Below, one piece after another: positions 48,690-60,045 of a stretch of DNA of 64,000 nt. The first letter of the stretch is position 1. Each line of letters opens with the position of its first letter. The translations under genes were made by a program, and so were the position numbers. Source of the DNA: Ambrosia x helenae. Its lineage: Eukaryota > Streptophyta > Magnoliopsida > Asterales > Asteraceae. The notes beneath the pieces are model-generated. The model did no database searches and had not been told where the DNA came from. It was given only the letters and a program-made list of their open reading frames with translations. The stretch is taken from NCBI GenBank assembly GCA_030844895.1, contig CM061227.1, forward strand, positions 124,001-188,000, in the 5' to 3' direction.

Positions 48690-51600
48690 CAAAATTTGAT
48701 TCAGTGTCCTATCTTCAGGTGGCAAACAAGCTTTATCCTATGCCCTCCATTTCTCAGAAAATTGAAGATTTTGCAAAGGAAAAGCTATTATCTGCAATGA
48801 ATGGTGATAATTCGGTTGATATGGCCCTTAATGATGGCTCCAATGCTGAATTAGCGATGGTGTGGCTTAGAACTTTAAATATAATGATGGACTCAAGTGT
48901 TAGTCGATTATATATGGAACTTTATATTTCCGTTGTCATTTATAAATGTAGGACACACCGATGGAAAAACCTTTGACTGAATCAGTAAGTGGCATCAACA
49001 AGGATTGTTCCTCTGAGGTTGGTCAACTTTGTACATCTGAAAACATTCCATCCTCAGTAACCGATGCACAACGATGCATGTCATTGTATTTTGCCCTTTG
49101 TACAAAGGTATACAAGTATATAATTCTTTGCATAATCTGATTTCTAAGATTAAATTTTGTTAATTTTTCATTATCTCTGAGTTACAGAAACATTCTCTTT
49201 TCCGTCAACTGTTAATTGTCTACAAGAACATGTCAAAAGCTGCGAAGCAGGTTCAGTAAAATGGAGTGCCAATTCCGTGTGTTTAATTTCAAAAAGTAAA
49301 ACAAATATGCTGGTGTTAATTTTGGTATCTCTATTTTCTGTTTGTTCAGGCAATTAGTGTCCAAATCCCCAAACTAGTTCGCACCATTGGTTCATCATCT
49401 CAACTTCTTGAAATTATTGAAGACCCACCTGCTGGAAGTGAGAACCTTCTGATGCAGGTCTTTTATGCTATCATATATTCTATATTTTCAAAGAAATTGT
49501 GAATATATTTTTTTTCCCAAGCTTTTCTTTTTTTCTATAGGTTGTGCAAACACTAACAGATGGGACAGTTCCCTCTCTTGAGTTGATAGCTACCATTAAA
49601 AAGTTATATGACACAAAATTAAAGGTATAGTGTTTGTTATCTGCATGGTAAATATAAATGTATTTCTCACACTAATACGTTTATGTTCTGTCACTTAACA
49701 GGATGCTGAGATTCTTATTCCAGTATTACCATTCCTGCCGAAAGATGAGGTTTTTTCTTAAAAGTTGAACCTTTTTACCAGCTTCTCAATATGTGATTAA
49801 TTTACCATAAATAATTGAAAATGCTATAATCAAAATTCTGTTTAGCTCAAACACCCAAAGTTGATTATTGTGATTTGCGACTTCATGTAGGTTCATTTAT
49901 GTTACTTTTATATGCTATGTTTTGTGCTTTACTGAATGAACTCTTGCTTTCTAAATCGTGTGACTCGCTCATTATTTCAAAGTGAAGTTCTAGTAATATT
50001 CTTAACATGTGTTTACCCAGATTCTTCAGATCTTTTCTTGTTTTGTAAATCTTCCACTGGATAAGTTTCAGACTGCACTTGCCCGTATCTTGCAGGTAAT
50101 TGGCTCATTGATTGATTTTGTTCTTTCCATTGTTTTGTCTCTCTTTTTTTCTTTTCTAATTGGTATTGTGACGGACTCGATAATGGAGTGAAAACAAGCT
50201 GGGTCAGATTGACATGTCATCTTTACCTCAGGCCAAAATGGGAAGGGTCAATTGACCCACGACAATTACATTATTTTTGAACTAATGTACCTTTTGTATT
50301 CATTCGACACGCTAATTCTGTTGAAAAAGCAGATACCAAAATTGCCTGTTTTGACCTTGGCATCTACTGAGATGTGTTTGAAACATTCTTATACAGGAAT
50401 CATCTCAGGGTGGTGCAGTTCTTACTCCAGCTGAAGTGTTGATTGCTATCCATGGCATTGATCCTGAAAAAGATGGGATTCCTCTGAAGAAGGCATGTAC
50501 CCCCAGACACACCTTTTTGTTAAAAAAAAATTATTTTTTAACTACTCTAATATAAGAGCTTTTTCTAATTTTCCGAAGCAGGTTACAGATGCATGCAACA
50601 CTTGCTTTCAGCAACGACATATATTTACACAACAAGTTCTAGCAAAAGTTTTAAATCAGCTGGTATGTTCTATCTTTAACCAACTGCAAAATGGGTTGAC
50701 TGGGTCAGGTTGACCTTCCAGTACTTTTTTTTGAAATTTGTGAATAATCAATAATCGAAGATGTATAACTAAAATTATGTTCAAATATTGTTTGAATAAC
50801 GAAATTAGGAGCTTGCGAACGCTTGAGTGTGCTTTCGATGATGTATTAAACCATTTGACCTGCTTATTTTAGTTTGAATGTAACCCATAACCGAATTAAC
50901 ACTTTTCAAATGGGTTGTCAGGTGGAGCAGATACCTCTGCCAATGCTTTTCATGCGGACAGTAATACAAACAATTGGTGCATTTCCTGCCCTGGTACATT
51001 ATACTCTCTTTGCTAGTTTGTCATGTCTAAGCATTTGATTTTTAAGATTGTTTTGGCTGTAAAAGAACTATTACGAAGGCCTTTGAATTTGCTTTTCGGA
51101 AATGATTGTGGTATTGAATATTCAGAACCAAAGAATCAAGTGTAGTTATGTCTGGTGCTTGAGATGAGGTAACAAACACATCCAGTAAAATCCCACCGAT
51201 AGCAGAGAGCTATTATTAAGGTTTGGCGAGGGTGGGATGAGGGCAAATCTTTCCTCTTATCATGGGGGATAGAGAGGCTGCTCCCTCCGAGAGACCCTCG
51301 GCTCTAAAAACCCTTTTTTTACGAAGTTACGTGTACAATATAGTATAGTAATCTAGATAACATAAAATGAGGCTAGTGCTTGAGATGAGTTACAACCGTT
51401 TTTTAGGTGTTAAGCATTTGGAAAATTCTGATTATTCTGATTATTCAAGGTAGTAGTAACAGGTAAATTTTGGTATATAATTGTATTTTATATACCCTTT
51501 CGTAATCAGTTTTGTTGCAGCTTGTATCAAACACCCCTAAATAATCACATAAACATTAGCGAAAGTAGATTATTTTTATGTGATTATAAGTATTTTCAAT

Positions 51601-52720
51601 CTCGAGGCATCATTTATGGACCGAAGATTGTTCTTCTACTTTTATGACCAAATATCTGACATTGGCAATATAATACAGGTTGATTTTGTTATGGAGATTC
51701 TATCTCGTCTTGTGAGCAAGCAGGTGATAAATGTTTACATAGATTGGTTGTGCTGTTATCGTTCACATTTAGAAGTCAGAACTTAAATGATAGAGATCCT
51801 ATATTGTCTTAGATTTGGAAAAACCAAAAGCTCTGGGTAGGATTCTTGAAATGTGCTCAGCTAACAAAGCCTCAATCTTTCGGTGTTCTACTTCAGGTCA
51901 GCCCCTTAACAGTTCTATTAATTCTGTTCTGCTGTCTCATTGGACTTTGTTAATTTACGGGAGCCTTAAAATTGACATGGTTGTTTTGTTTCATGATGCT
52001 TATTGGTTTTTTAGCTCCCTCCTGCACAGCTGGAAATAGCATTGAATAAACAGCCCATGCTCAAGGGTCCTTTGGCTTCCTACGCGAGCCAAGCAGACAT
52101 TCGGACATCACTCCCAAGGTTAAGTAACCATGTAACTAGAGGTGGCGATTTGGACTTGTTTACTTATGAACGGGGTTTCATGTTATTTTTTCCTCCCAAA
52201 TGGGTCAAAGTTGGTGTAAATTTTTTTATGCATAAAACTTCCTAAACCATTTTATTTTAACAATTTATATTATTTAATTAATTGTTGTAATCATGTTTGG
52301 CATAAATATTTGTTAAACATTGGAAAAAAGTTTCAGACTTGCCCCTTTATCCCATCCCATTTTTTCCATCTCTAAGTTTTTGTTTCAGTCGCTTTAAAGT
52401 CTGTCACAACGGAAAATGGCTTGTTATTTTTCAGGTCTATACTGGTGGTTCTTGGAATACTACAGGACTCCCAAACCGATAGTCAGGGACAAACCACACA
52501 GTCTCAAGCCCAATCGCAGACAGTGTCTCAGGCCCAGTCACAAACGCAGTCACAAACGCAGTCACATACACAGTCTCAGGCCCAGTCTCCGTCCCAGTCG
52601 CATACACAGTCTCAGGCCCAGTCACAAACGCAGTCGCAGGCTCAGTCACAGACAGTAGACACCGGTAATTCAGGGAAAGATGTGGCAGCTGAGGAAACCA
52701 AAGAATCAAGTAGCAGCTGA
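43689..52720 (+). CDS. ESP4: Symplekin/PTA1 homologue (ESP4-like), pre-mRNA 3'-end processing scaffold
   Basis: Symplekin is the scaffold of the cleavage-polyadenylation machinery; the plant orthologue is ESP4. I can trace 27 exons with phases that all agree, 4020 nt in total (1339 aa). Key ends: exon 1 43689-43864, exon 2 44012-44165, exon 8 45950-46477, exon 9 46559-47152, exon 12 48113-48355, exon 21 50397-50492, exon 27 52435-52720. Landmarks: HEAT-type N-terminus ([20 protein letters not shown]), [26 protein letters not shown] patch, [50 protein letters not shown] and [18 protein letters not shown], the symplekin C-terminal domain. The protein ends with a (QSQAQSQT)n tract. Intron 21 uses a GC donor. 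No disruption seen. Confidence 0.92.
48654..48690. repeat. Long T homopolymer in ESP4 intron 13
   Basis: More than 35 consecutive T residues upstream of the exon 14 acceptor; exact length is likely unreliable. It may be the complement of a retroposon A tail, but nothing else of one is seen. Confidence 0.85.
51184..51312 (-). mobile_element. SINE fragment (minus strand) in ESP4 intron 23
   Basis: Reverse complement reads GCCGAGGGTCTCTCGGAGGG, AGCAGCCTCTCTATCCC and TATCGGTGGGATTTTACTGG, the same family as the plus-strand SINE at 25363-25590. It lies in the 685-bp intron between ESP4 exons 23 and 24 and does not affect coding. Confidence 0.65.
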
Positions 52721-53395
52721 AGTGGTATGCTTTAACTAAAAATAAGTGGTAAAAGCGAAGTATGAGAGGGAAATTAGTGGTGGGGATTAGCTATTCCCGA
52801 CAGTTTTGAAAATGTAAATCAGCTTATTATTATTCATAATGGCATTGAACAAGAGTTTTCATTTATACTGCAGGCTGTTGAAGATATGTGCAATTGGATG
52901 GACTTTCAACAATCATGTTTCTTGTAGCATAACTTCCAATGTACAATGTAAAGTGTTTTTGACTGATATGGAATGTAAGTTTCAAAAACACAATGACCTC
53001 ATCTATGTTTGATATGCATGCCTCTATAGGCTTCATTGGATATTTAATTTCACTTGCCTATCCAAGTATTGATTTTTTTTTTTATTATGTATATTTTCTG
53101 TATCTTAGATCTTCTTATCGTGAGAAGCATACAGATAACTAACGTAACTAATTTGCGCTACAGTAATTATTATTGCGCTATAGTATTTGAACCAGAGTAA
53201 TTTGTCACGCTACTTCATTTGTTAGTGTAATACTTGTTACACTACAACAAACTCAACTAGTGTAATAGTTATTACTCTAGTTTAAAACTATAGCATAATA
53301 ATAGTTACTCTAGTGTTGCTACAATTACTTTAGTTAGTTGTACGCTTCTCACCTCAAGAGTTATTTGTATTTGATCCTAACGCTATACACACACT

Positions 53396-53470
53396 AGGTT
53401 AGAAACTTGTGTATTACACGAGTTGAATAAAAAATATATATTATATAATTAGTAATTGAGATTTATGAAT
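53396..53470 (-). mobile_element. Degraded Helitron-like 3' terminus
   Basis: Minus strand: imperfect hairpin CTCGTGTAATACACAAG, then TTTCTAAC, CTAG and T. Same layout as the termini at 34310 and 42418. 5' end unknown. Confidence 0.45.
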
Positions 53471-53899
53471 TGTAAAACGATATCTTGAGATAAAGTATGA
53501 TTGAAATTACGTATAAGTACTTTAAACAATAACATTGAATAAATTATGCAGTTCTTGGTCCGGTCTAGTTTGATTTCGTGTGTTATTCGATTTGATTGTC
53601 GATTGAGACTTGAAAATGAACTGATCACTTTAATGGATGCATAGATGACATCAAGACTGACAAGAACCACTCCGATAATTAGTTCCCTGCATAAACAGAA
53701 AGTTTTTGCTCCAACCTCCTTAAGTTTATGGGATATGGTCCCCATCTCCCTCATTTCTCTCATCTGCCAACTCAGCGTCGCCTCACATCCCCTTCCACCT
53801 CATTTCCTCATTTCCCCATCCTTCCCCTTTCATCTTTTAAAAATTTTTGTATTTATTTTTTACATTTATTTTATTAAACTAAAAATAAAATAAAATTAA

Positions 53900-55720
53900 T
53901 GATCGAGACCCAGGCCTAACCAGCCCACCCTATCCATACTACGGCCCAAAACATCCACTCTTCCATCCACAATACCCATCCGTCAACCCCTTCACCTAAC
54001 AACCCAACAGGCCTAGTCCAGGCCGACCCCAATCCTACTTCCGCCTCACCCACCTAACGGCCCAATCGATACCCAATGTTTCTGCCACTACCTCATCCCA
54101 ACCACCCCATCCGTGCCTAACCCACACCCAACTCAACTTGCTCAGTCCACTAGTCCCATACGGACGCGAGCCATGGACGATATCACAAATCCAAAACCTA
54201 TGTTTGACCTTCACACCACCACACTTGTCCCTATACTAACCAATCCCAAAGATGCCTTGTCCTGTGTATTGTAGTCTACCGAATCTAATGCCCTTATTAA
54301 AAATAAGACGTGGGTTCTAGTACTAAAATAGGCTAATATGAATGTGTTACATAGCTTGTGGTTGTTTCGACATAAGTTCAGGTCTGATGGCACATTGGAA
54401 CGATACAAATCAAGGTTACTTTGTGATGGAAGGTCAACAAATTGGAGTGGATTGTGGGGATACTTTAAGTCCGGTGTTGAAACCGGCTACCATTCGAACA
54501 ATGTTATCTTTAGCACTTTCATAGTCTTGGAAAATCCACTAGCTTGATGTCACTAATGCTTTCTACACAATAATCTCAATGAAACCGATTACATGTACCA
54601 ACCTATGGGTTTCTGACCAAGTAATTTCCTTATCATCTATGTCTTCTTAAGAAATATCTCTATGGCTTAAAGCAAGCCCCGAGGGCATGGTATCAAAGGT
54701 TTACTGACTTTGTTCTGTCCATTGGGTTTCATCAGAGTAAATGTGATCACTCTTTGTTTACCTACCATCACGGTACTGGTACTGCCTATCTTCTCATTTA
54801 TGTGGATGCCATAATTCTCACTACCTCAACAGACACGCTTCGTCTTCATATCATGGGTTGTTTTGCTGACGAATTTGCTATGAAAGATCTCGGGCCACAA
54901 TACCTGACATTTACACGTCTAGATATAAGTTGTCCGGTTCAACAAATATGCACGCACATGCATTTGCCATGGGTTGATAACTGGAAGGCACTCAAAACAA
55001 ATTATCTGTTATTTACGAAGGACCTCGTCTTACGGTCTCACACTCGGGGGCCTCATCTGGTTGCTTTCTTCGGGCTTATACTGATGCTGATTGGGCAGGA
55101 TGCCTGGACATACGACAGTTGACCTATGGATATTGTGTTTATCTTGGACCAAATTTACTCTTGTGGCCGTCCAAACAACAGGCCATGGTTTCCAGATCAG
55201 CTCTGAAGTAGAGTACTATAGTATTGCAAATGTTGTGTTTGAATTTTGCTGGATTCACAAATTATTATTTGAATTTCATAAACCCCTTTGTAAGGCCAAC
55301 AACATTTACTGTGACCACATTAGTGCCGTTTATTTATTTGGCAACCCAGTTCAACATTATGTACTAAACATATTGAGTAGGACATACATATTTTACGTGA
55401 ACTAGTCCGATGAGGTGATGTTCGTATTCTTCATGTTCCCTCTCGTGGCAGATATATTTATCAAAGGTCCCCCTCAGGTTCTATTTGATGATTTCAGGAC
55501 CAGTCTGAACATTCGGCCTCCTCTAGTTTCAATTGCTGGGGTGTAATAGCTAATGTAAATTGGGATTTTGATAGATTAGTATCAATCAGTATATATATTA
55601 TGTATATCTATACTCAAAAATAGGAGATATAACTGTTTTGTATAGATATTCATGATTATCAATAAAGAGAGGCAACTTGGTCATTCTTTCAGAAACTATG
55701 GTTTAGGGAGATAAAATGTT
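53900..55720 (+). mobile_element. Degraded Ty1/Copia element (reverse transcriptase to 3' LTR)
   Basis: Plus strand, many frameshifts. 54340-54530 reads MNVLHSLWLFRHKFRSDGTL and IGVDCGDTLSPVLKPATIRT, the start of a Copia reverse transcriptase. 54660-54860 reads LYGLKQAPRAWYQRFTDFV then AYLLIYVDAIILTT, where the YVDD catalytic box has become YVDA. RNase H-like text follows, then DIFTKGPPQVLFDDF at 55449-55495 near the polyprotein end. From about 55545 a TGTAATAGCTAATG stretch with TATA motifs and a following AATAAAGAG looks like a 3' LTR. No intact protein. Confidence 0.75.
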
Positions 55721-55999
55721 TGCAAGATTAGATGGGCCAGACACTTTAAGGTCAAAAAGAAAAATGAAAAGCACTCAATATAATTGTGACATCAACTATC
55801 ATGGCATTTAGGTAGAGCAGTTAGACCAAGTCAGAGCATAGAGATCGTTCGTTGTTGATGTGGCAAGTGGCTCACTCATAGCATTTATGGTTCTTGATGA
55901 ACTGGTCTCTAAGAATCATTCCAGTATCAATTATCAAGCCAAACTATTTTAATTGACCTCCAAGAATTGATACCCTGTTTTGAACTTCCTCGAAGAAGC

Positions 56000-56013
56000 C
56001 GATGCACTTCCCT
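56000..56013 (-). other. Candidate terminal exon start downstream of the BRC array
   Basis: On the minus strand AATGCTTACCAG at 56025-56014 could act as acceptor; the following frame in phase with the array reads EGSASASSRKFKTGYQFLEV and stops at about 55951. Equally, the plus strand here reads CTG|GTAAGC, a donor-like sequence, so orientation is ambiguous. Confidence 0.2.
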
Positions 56014-56129
56014 CTGGTAAGCATTTTTGTTTTTTATGATCCAACAACATAAGATTTACAAATTATGATGGAGAGCCTACAAGTAGGCAATCGACAGGCG
56101 TCCGGAGGGAGGTTGGATGATAGCTTAAT

Positions 56130-59100
56130 AAGTAAATGACAGACCTGTATCTACAAAGGCATCATTATCATCTTACCAAACATAGATAGTGCTTTTGCCA
56201 TGGATGACAGCTTAATATCAACATGTTTCCCTGATCTGGTCCGAAATGTGAAAGGCGTGCCAACTTCTTTCGAACTATCCTCTACCTTCAAATATCCTGC
56301 TTCAAAATAAGTATGATTAGTTTCAATCATAGCTATGATAATATCAGACTTTAAATCAATAAGTAAATGACAGACCTGTATCTACAAAGGCATCATCATC
56401 ATCTTACCAAACATAGATAGTGCTTTTTCCATGGATGACTGCTTAATATCAACATGTTTCCCTGATCTGGTCCGAAATGTGAAAGGCGTGCCAACTTCTT
56501 TTGAACTATCCTCTACCTTCAAATATTCTGCTTCAAAATAAGTATGATTAGTTTCAATCATAACTATGAAAATATCAGACTTCAAATCAATAAGTAAATG
56601 ACAGACCTGTATCTACAAAGGCATCATCATCATCATCATCTTACCAAACATAGATAATGCTTTTGCCATGGATGACTGCTTAATATCAACATGTTTCCCT
56701 AATCTGGTCCGAAATGTGAAAGGCGTGCCAACTTCTTTTGAACTATCCTCTACCTTCAAATATTCTGCTTCAAAATAAGTATGATTAGTTTCAATCATAA
56801 CTATGATAATATCAAACTTCAAATCAATAAGTAAATGACAGACATGTATCTACAAAGGCATCATCATCATCATCTTACCCACCAAACATAGATTGTGCTT
56901 TTGCCATGGATGACAGCTTAATATCAACATGTTTCCCTGATCTGGTCCGAAATGTGAAAGGCGTGCCAACTTCTTTCGAACTATCCTCTACCTTCAAATA
57001 TCCTGCTTCAAAATAAGTATGATTAGTTTCAATCATAGCTATGATAATATCAGACTTTAAATCAATAAGTAAATGACAGACCTGTATCTACAAAGGCATC
57101 ATCATCATCTTACCAAACATAGATAGTGCTTTTTCCATGGATGACTGCTTAATATCAACATGTTTCCCTGATCTGGTCCGAAATGTGAAAGGCGTGCCAA
57201 CTTCTTTTGAACTATCCTCTACCTTCAAATATTCTGCTTCAAAATAAGTATGATTAGTTTCAATCATAACTATGAAAATATCAGACTTCAAATCAATAAG
57301 TAAATGACAGACCTGTATCTACAAAGGCATCATCATCATCATCTTACCAAACATAGATAATGCTTTTGCCATGGATGACTGCTTAATATCAACATGTTTC
57401 CCTAATCTAGTCCGAAATGTGAAAGGCGTGCCAACTTCTTTTGAACTATCCTCTACCTTCAAATATTCTGCTTCAAAATAAGTATGATTAGTTTCAATCA
57501 TAACTATGATAATATCAAACTTCAAATCAATAAGTAAATGACAGACATGTATCTACAAAGGCATCATCATCATCATCTTACCCACCAAACATAGATTGTG
57601 CTTTTGCCATGGATGACAGCTTAATATCAACATGTTTCCCTGATCTGGTCCGAAATGTGAAAGGCGTGCCAACTTCTTTCGAACTATCCTCTACCTTCAA
57701 ATATCCTGCTTCAAAATAAGTATGATTAGTTTCAATCATAGCTATGATAATATCAGACTTTAAATCAATAAGTAAATGACAGACCTGTATCTACAAAGGC
57801 ATCATCATCATCATCTTACCCACCAAACATAGATAATGCTTTTGCCATGGATGACTGCTTAATATCAACATGTTTCCCTAATCTGGTCCGAAATGTGAAA
57901 GGCGTGCCAACTTCTTTCGAACTATCCTCTACCTTCAAATATTCTGCTTCAAAATAAGTATGATTAGTTTCAATCATAACTATGAAAATATCAGACTTCA
58001 AATCAATAAGTAAATGACAGACCTGTATCTACAAAGGCATCATCATCATCATCATCTTACCAAACATAGATAATGCTTTTGCCATGGATGACTGCTTAAT
58101 ATCAACATGTTTCCCTAATCTGGTCCGAAATGTGAAAGGCGTGCCAACTTCTTTTGAACTATCCTCTACCTTCAAATATTCTGCTTCAAAATAAGTATGA
58201 TTAGTTTCAATCATAACTATGATAATATCAAACTTCAAATCAATAAGTAAATGACAGACATGTATCTACAAAGGCATCATCATCATCATCTTACCCACCA
58301 AACATAGATTGTGCTTTTGCCATGGATGACAGCTTAATATCAACATGTTTCCCTGATCTGGTCCGAAATGTGAAAGGCGTGCCAACTTCTTTCGAACTAT
58401 CCTCTACCTTCAAATATCCTGCTTCAAAATAAGTATGATTAGTTTCAATCATAGCTATGATAATATCAGACTTTAAATCAATAAGTAAATGACAGACCTG
58501 TATCTACAAAGGCATCATCATCATCATCTTACCCACCAAACATAGATAATGCTTTTGCCATGGATGACTGCTTAATATCAACATGTTTCCCTAATCTGGT
58601 CCGAAATGTGAAAGGCGTGCCAACTTCTTTCGAACTATCCTCTACCTTCAAATATTCTGCTTCAAAATAAGTATGATTAGTTTCAATCATAACTATGAAA
58701 ATATCAGACTTCAAATCAATAAGTAAATGACAGACCTGTATCTACAAAGGCATCATCATCATCATCATCTTACCAAACATAGATAATGCTTTTGCCATGG
58801 ATGACTGCTTAATATCAACATGTTTCCCTAATCTGGTCCGAAATGTGAAAGGCGTGCCAACTTCTTTTGAACTATCCTCTACCTTCAAATATTCTGCTTC
58901 AAAATAAGTATGATTAGTTTCAATCATAACTATGATAATATCAAACTTCAAATCAATAAGTAAATGACAGACATGTATCTACAAAGGCATCATCATCATC
59001 ATCTTACCCACCAAACATAGATTGTGCTTTTGCCATGGATGACAGCTTAATATCAACATGTTTCCCTGATCTGGTCCGAAATGTGAAAGGCGTGCCAACT

Positions 59101-59853
59101 TCTTTCGAACTATCCTCTACCTTCAAATATCCTGCTTCAAAATAAGTATGATTAGTTTCAATCATAGCTATGATAATATCAGACTTTAAATCAATAAGTA
59201 AATGACAGACCTGTATCTACAAAGGCATCATCATCATCATCTTACCCACCAAACATAGATAATGCTTTTGCCATGGATGACTGCTTAATATCAACATGTT
59301 TCCCTAATCTGGTCCGAAATGTGAAAGGCGTGCCAACTTCTTTCGAACTATCCTCTACCTTCAAATATTCTGCTTCAAAATAAGTATGATTAGTTTCAAT
59401 CATAACTATGAAAATATCAGACTTCAAATCAATAAGTAAATGACAGACCTGTATCTACAAAGGCATCATCATCATCATCATCTTACCAAACATAGATAAT
59501 GCTTTTGCCATGGATGACTGCTTAATATCAACATGTTTCCCTAATCTGGTCCGAAATGTGAAAGGCGTGCCAACTTCTTTTGAACTATCCTCTACCTTCA
59601 AATATTCTGCTTCAAAATAAGTATGATTAGTTTCAATCATAACTATGATAATATCAAACTTCAAATCAATAAGTAAATGACAGACATGTATCTACAAAGG
59701 CATCATCATCATCATCTTACCCACCAAACATAGATTGTGCTTTTGCCATGGATGACTGCTTAATATCAACATGTTTCCCTGATCTGGTCCGAAATGTGAA
59801 AGGCGTGCCAACTTCTTTTGAACTATCCTCTACCTTCAAATATTCTGCTTCTA
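56130..59853 (-). repeat. Tandem array of 15 full and one partial 231-238-bp units, trimeric higher-order repeat
   Basis: Unit starts (motif AAGTAAATGACAGAC on plus) are at 56130, 56361, 56592, 56829, 57067, 57298, 57532, 57770, 58008, 58245, 58483, 58721, 58958, 59196, 59434 and 59671 (partial). Three unit variants alternate a-b-c: a has 'atagctatgataatatcagactt', b 'aactatgaaaatatcag', c 'aactatgataatatcaaac' near the end. The trimer is about 699-713 bp and occurs five times. The last three trimers (57532-59670) have unit lengths 238/238/237 each and read the same by eye. Each unit contains one exon (next entry). Confidence 0.95.
56177..59844 (-). CDS. BRCA2-type BRC repeat exon array: 16 exons of 120 nt, phase 1-1 (partial gene or amplified fragment)
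   Basis: On the minus strand every unit has an acceptor (TTTTGAAGCAG), an exon of exactly 120 nt and a donor (GTAAGATG or GTGGGTAAG). Exons: 59725-59844, 59487-59606, 59250-59369, 59012-59131, 58774-58893, 58537-58656, 58299-58418, 58061-58180, 57824-57943, 57586-57705, 57348-57467, 57114-57233, 56883-57002, 56645-56764, 56408-56527, 56177-56296. Introns are 111-118 nt and AT-rich. All exons are open in the same frame, start with two and end with one base of a split codon, so splicing gives 16 x 40 residues. Each encodes VEDSSKEVGTPFTF, then FRTRSGKHVDIKQSS or FRTRLGKHVDI, then MAKALSMF. This matches the BRC RAD51-binding repeat of BRCA2 in spacing, though FxxA is FxxR. No joined start exon or other BRCA2 domain was found here. 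Confidence 0.75.
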
Positions 59854-60045
59854 AATATTAACAAATGGAGAAGAAGAACCTACAACTGAGGTAGAAAAAG
59901 AAGTTGATGGATTCTTACAGGTTGTGGTTTAAATTGTTGTCCTTCATTCAAGAATACTGATAGAGAGCATCCACTAATTAATCTAAAAAAAAGAGAGAAA
60001 GAGAGGGAGCAGATTTATATATGTTGGTACATGGGTTTTGATTTG
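59854..60045 (-). promoter_or_regulatory. Possible promoter and leader of the BRC array
   Basis: Minus strand: TATATAAATC at about 60024-60015, then a CT-rich stretch (CTCCCTCTCTTTCTCTC) and an ATG at about 59954 followed by a strong donor GTAAGA near 59923. The short frame from this ATG does not join the array in a compatible phase, so the start of any transcript remains unresolved. Confidence 0.25.

Noticed and set aside
52416..52709. Arg/Ser-rich and Val/Thr-rich frames over the ESP4 last exon
   Set aside because: Alternative readings of the same CAGTCNCA repeat that codes the QS tail in the proper frame.
56382..59664. Series of separate 60-70-residue genes starting at M-K-[SF]-D-I
   Set aside because: Their upstream part lies in the intron, they run through the donor into a poly-Met stretch from CAT repeats, and they stop at once. 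The exon model explains them better.
56130..59853. CRISPR-like or simple satellite array
   Set aside because: Units are 231-238 bp, lack short repeat/spacer structure, and each carries a conserved splice-bounded open exon; the organism is a plant. Plain satellite DNA would not keep 16 equal open frames with phased splice sites.
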